A DNA stretch of 64,000 bases, from NCBI GenBank assembly GCA_034336665.1, contig CM067589.1:3687290-3751289 (forward strand), in the 5' to 3' direction. Positions 61,301 through 64,000 of the stretch are shown here, in pieces; position 1 is the first letter of the stretch, and each line of letters begins with the position of its first letter. The notes below the pieces were generated by a model. The model was not told the DNA's origin. It made no database searches and was given only the letters and a program-made list of their open reading frames with translations. The translations under genes were made by a program, and so were the position numbers. This DNA comes from Luscinia megarhynchos (lineage: Eukaryota; Chordata; Aves; Passeriformes; Turdidae).

Positions 61301-62114
61301 ACAGCACCAGGAAGGAGGATGTGGGTGTTTACTTCTCATGCTTTATTCAATCCAGCAGGGGACAAAACTTGCTTCCTAGCTCCTCAGAAAGGCTTGTCCT
61401 GGCTGAAGCAGCTCTGAGATTTGGAACACTAAAGTAGTCTTTTTTTCCACTGGATACCAGAGGAAAACCAGACCTTCCCCCATTATCCCTGGAGCTTCAG
61501 AGGAAACTGCACCTTCTACAGGAGCACTGCTCCAGCTGAACCACATCTGCCACCATTTAATGGGACTGCTGCCAACGCCCTGATTGACAGGGTGTCAGCT
61601 TGGATTCTGACTTTGTCAGTGTTTTGGGATTGTAATACTTTGTAATACTGCATTTCTATTTTAATTTTCCTAGTAAAGAACTGTTATTCCTAATTCCCCT
61701 ATCTTTGCCTGAGAGCCCCTTAATTTCAAAATGATAATAATTTGGAGGAAGGGGGTTTACAGTCTCCATTTCAATAAGAAGCTTCTGCCTTTATTGGCAG
61801 ATACCTGTCCTTCAAACCAGGACATTTACTCAGGGTGAAATGTGTGACCATCCCTCTGCTCAGTTCTAGGTCAAAACCAGAATGAAATAAGATATATGAC
61901 TCAAGCTGTGCTGAAGGGCCACGTCTGGGGAAAGGAGGGAAAGAAGAACAATCAGTAAAAGTGTTTCAATTCAATTTACATGGGGAAACTGCCTGAGGTG
62001 GGGGGAAAAGTTTGGGTTTGCCCTTCCCCCAAGGGACATGAGCATCCCCATGGTACTTACAGTTTTCTGAATGGAAGTCAGGCACAAATTGCTCATCATT
62101 GTCTGGAACCTGAG
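53327..62114 (-). CDS. ETV4: ETV4 (PEA3-family ETS transcription factor), partial: 5' exons beyond right edge
   Basis: Nuclear DNA-binding transcription factor of the ETV1/4/5 subfamily. Exons, minus strand: 62061-62114, 60877-60997, 59550-59696, 57948-58189, 55931-56005, 55764-55832, 55221-55390, 54127-54228, 53327-53542. All are GT-AG with consistent phases, giving 397 residues to the TAG at 53329-53327. Human ETV4 is 484 aa; the missing part is the first 70 or so residues with the N-terminal acidic activation domain. The C-terminus LYSKGYTY resembles human GPKGGYSY. It is ETV4 rather than ETV1 or ETV5 by its middle region and by its place next to DHX8. Confidence 0.94.
55764..56005 (-). 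CDS. ETV4: ETV4 exons before the ETS domain
   Basis: Exon 55931-56005 reads [20 protein letters not shown]. Exon 55764-55832 reads [20 protein letters not shown] then CE. Human has SMYLHTEGFSG... and [24 protein letters not shown] marks the border just before the DNA-binding domain. Confidence 0.92.
56145..56258. repeat. Dispersed direct repeat, copy A (ETV4 intron)
   Basis: About 114 bp from TGCATT...CCAATAATGAGCTGGAG through GGCACTATCACACATCCTCA to CATCACTTTTACACAAAAT. It matches 57529-57639 in the same orientation with only a few differences. Flanking sequences are unrelated. Confidence 0.93.
57529..57639. repeat. Dispersed direct repeat, copy B (ETV4 intron)
   Basis: Second copy of the 56145-56258 segment, 1.38 kb to the right in the same intron. 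It shares GGCACTATCACACATCCTCA and AACCAGCCAATCACCTCTAC. It is followed by GGGGGGG in this copy only. Confidence 0.93.
57948..58189 (-). CDS. ETV4: ETV4 exon with VKQEQ motif
   Basis: Reads [18 protein letters not shown], then [19 protein letters not shown] and [15 protein letters not shown]. The FKQEHQDP and VKQEQ.DF.YDS segments are conserved negative-regulatory, SUMO-acceptor-type sites in PEA3 factors (human FKQEYHDPLYEQ and VIKQEQTDFAYDS). The acceptor is CTTAG|CCCTGTG and the donor TCAG|GTAGG. Confidence 0.92.
58300..58915 (+). mobile_element. LTR-like element in ETV4 intron, antisense to the gene
   Basis: AT-rich U3-like DNA contains TAAGTGTAAGTGTAAG repeats, a TTTATATAAG box at 58722-58730, AATAAA at 58826-58831 about 100 bp later and GC-richer sequence after. 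This is LTR order on the plus strand. Ends and target duplications were not resolved, and no viral gene is attached. Confidence 0.5.
59104..59458 (+). mobile_element. Second LTR-like element in the same ETV4 intron
   Basis: Starts TGTGGAGATCC and ends GTCAACA, with AATAAA at 59369-59374 and a pyrimidine-rich body (CACTGTCCGTTAACCCTTAG; ACCCTGTGTAATTTAG). About 355 bp, within the size of short avian LTRs. No target duplication was found. It ends about 90 bp left of the exon at 59550-59696. Confidence 0.45.
59550..62114 (-). CDS. ETV4: ETV4 upstream exons in window (N-terminal half)
   Basis: The 54-nt exon (62061-62114) reads [17 protein letters not shown]. Exon 60877-60997 reads [20 protein letters not shown], then SEQCLYAS, containing the IKKEPQSP sumoylation-type motif of PEA3 proteins. 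Exon 59550-59696 gives [20 protein letters not shown] and is more diverged from human. The next exon upstream must end in phase 1 with G (Ala codon G|CT) and is not in the window. Confidence 0.9.
60148..60856. repeat. 42-bp minisatellite in ETV4 intron
   Basis: About 17 copies of AGACAATGCAGAGCACCTGA plus TTCCAGCACAGCTCCTG and TCCCC/CCCCC (starts at 60187, 60229 and so on). Two copies have lost the CACC part and read GAGCTGATTCC. Nearly every unit has a CACCTG E-box. The array stops about 20 bp left of the ETV4 donor at 60877. A 42-base period without stops gives false frames on both strands. Confidence 0.96.
61440..61835 (+). mobile_element. LTR fragment of a common songbird ERV type, in ETV4 intron
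   Basis: TTTTAATTTTCCTAGTAAAG, AACTGTTATTCCTAATTCCC, CTTTGCCTGAGAGCCCCTTA and ATTTCAAAATGATAATAAT are followed by GGAGG..AGGGGGTTTAC and CTCCATTTCA. This block order recurs in ERV LTRs of songbird genomes as I remember them. It is antisense to ETV4. The left end is uncertain. Confidence 0.6.
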
Positions 62115-64000
62115 CTGTCAGGAGAGAGAGAGAGAGAAAAAGAGGGAGGGAGGAGTTAGTTTTGGCACTTTGCAGAGTATAATTAACACTAAAGCAGAAA
62201 TAAATCCGTGCAGGAAAGATCTGAGCTTCCTGCTGGGATGGTTTTAGTGACTAAGGGTAGTTTCCTTTGGGATTAATGAATACATGTGAGTGCTGGGAGA
62301 AATCTTGGGGAGAATCTTACCCATGTTTTATAACTTCTAACAATTACTTTTACGTTCCTTTTACTGCAGGGAGGGGAGAGCTTGCAGCAGATTGTTATTT
62401 CATAAAATCTGGTGCTGAAGGAAATGCTGCTGCTGCTAACAGAAAAATTTTTGTTATTGCAGAGTGGACAACAGATTGCACTTTCTCAGCTCCAAAACAG
62501 AGGTGATGTCATCAAAATTAAGGGACCAATACCAGGTTCACACCCAAGTGTACAAATCCTGGTAAAAACAGTGCAGAGGAAAATTGGATTTTTAGTAAGC
62601 AGGTCTAGGATTTTTCAGCATGTGTTTCTTTTAAGAGCTATCTATGTGCAAAATAATGCTTTGACTCTCAAAATGAGAAATCAAGTGTTAATTGACAGTA
62701 CTAAAATATTTTAAGAAGATAACAAAAAGATATACTTATTACTGAAATCACGCAAATATATACAGTGACACATAAACACATACATACAGCTGTAGTTTAA
62801 ATTTAATTTAAATTTACAGTTTTGGCTGATGCTTTGTTTTTACTTTGCTGCCTTCCTGGGTTTGTTTCTTCTTTATTTAAAAAGTAACACAAAAAACTGT
62901 AAATAAATAACTTTTTCAAAAATTAAATCTGATAAAGGAAAATAATAAGTAAACATATTTAATGTTTTCACTTTTCCTCTGCACTGTTTAGGAAGGTGCA
63001 CTTCAGTGTTCTGATGCCTTCCTTTAATGAACAAATGTTCATGGAGACACACAGGGCATTAGGAAAAAGTATTTTCACCATTCAGGAAAATATTTTGACA
63101 TATTGGTGGATGGTAATTTTTCTTGTTACAAGTCTAGAAATGGGAACAACAAGTCCCTGATATGCAGACTAAAATAAACTAGAATATTAAAACTCATCTT
63201 GAATTTCTCAGGGATTTCACTTGGACTCGGACTAGATGCTATGAGCTATGCAAAATAAAATAGTAACAATAATAATAATCTTTGCCTATATTCCAAAAAG
63301 ATGCAATAAGGTTTGCATTATTATTTACCAATCCTGGCTAGAAGCAGAGCATCTCCTTTTCATGAGCCTAAATGTGACCACAAGGGACTGACAAACTCAT
63401 TCTACAAAACTCTGCTATGGCAAATTAATTGTAATGATTGCATGGAAATTCTTCAGATTGGTGAGCTAAAAATTGGGAGAATCTAAAATTGACAGTCTAC
63501 CAAAAATCAGTTCTGAGGCAAACTTGTTGGCAGCTCCATTTCTTCTGAGATTTAAAAGAAATCAATCTTGTTCACATTCAACAGGTCAATTACATGACCA
63601 GCAAATAATTCTTGTTTTCTTGCTCTGATAAAAGTTACATGAATGATTCAATATTGAAACACCTGCAGGTAATTCCTGTTGCATCCTTAAAATCCTCACA
63701 CTCCTGAAGCACTGACCAACATCACCTCATTCCAGTTCAGTTTGAAACAAACATAAAACTTTTGATTATTTTCCTTAATAATCCAACTTAGTTGGCAAAT
63801 ACCTTTTTGAAGGCTTAAAAAGGGAATTGTTTGACAGGATTGTCCCTCGCTTGTGGTAACATTCAAGGAAATGATCCCGCTCAAAATGCCACACATATTT
63901 TGATATAATTATTGTTAAATATTTTTAAGTACCTAGATCACAATAAGTGCTTTTGTATTTATTGTGAGTCTGTACTCGAGGATATGTTTTAAATTTTCAA
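62115..64000. other. Right edge: ETV4 intron, no exon found
   Basis: An AGAGAGAGAGAG run (about 62122-62134) adjoins the exon's polypyrimidine tract. Beyond it the DNA is AT-rich and unique-looking. I searched the minus strand for the conserved upstream ETV4 segment (SEDLFQDLSHFQETWL in human) and did not find it, so those exons lie beyond base 64,000. Confidence 0.55.

Overview
The window is vertebrate nuclear DNA, and the evidence points to a bird, probably a songbird. Introns are short, CR1 LINE tails are present (about 25,528-25,830 and 49,540-51,175), there are several solo-LTR-like blocks, and four tandem arrays sit at gene ends. I found no bacterial, plasmid or CRISPR feature and no new defence- or toxin-type system. 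The content is four conserved protein genes plus repeats and regulatory DNA.

Layout. (1) 1-11,763, minus strand: BRCA1, from the exon with the start codon (ATG at 11,743) to the fourteenth exon of human numbering at the left edge. The BRCT end lies outside the window. (2) About 11,800-13,361: a GC-rich divergent promoter interval between BRCA1 and NBR1. It holds an 11-bp minisatellite, CCAAT boxes spaced at helical-turn intervals and a CACGTG site. (3) 13,362-29,857, plus strand: NBR1, complete in 21 coding exons (999 aa), with a 3' UTR to about 31,745. (4) About 31,750-33,521: a short gap with a solo-LTR-like element and a G-rich/C-rich 24-bp array upstream of DHX8. (5) 33,522-46,771, plus strand: DHX8 in 23 coding exons (1,192 aa if a one-base disruption is discounted). 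An 18-bp minisatellite begins right after its stop codon. (6) 46,772-53,326: convergent intergenic DNA with a CR1 split by an LTR-like insertion. (7) 53,327-62,114, minus strand: ETV4, last nine coding exons including the whole ETS domain. Its 5' exons lie beyond the right edge.

Function. BRCA1 (ubiquitin ligase and homologous-recombination scaffold) and NBR1 (selective-autophagy receptor) are head to head. DHX8 (spliceosome-release helicase) and ETV4 (PEA3-family transcription factor) are tail to tail. They are neighbours by conserved synteny and do not form a shared pathway.

The main points for a second look are: single-base frame disruptions in BRCA1 exon 11 and DHX8 exon 21, both likely assembly or sequencing indels; a GC-AG intron in NBR1; four CCAAT boxes spaced 10-11 bp apart in the BRCA1/NBR1 promoter; a run of quadruplex-capable repeats upstream of DHX8; and a 42-bp E-box-bearing array beside an ETV4 splice site. 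Exon boundaries were placed by reading splice sites and checking codon phase by hand. Homology calls rest on recalled human proteins, not on a database search.
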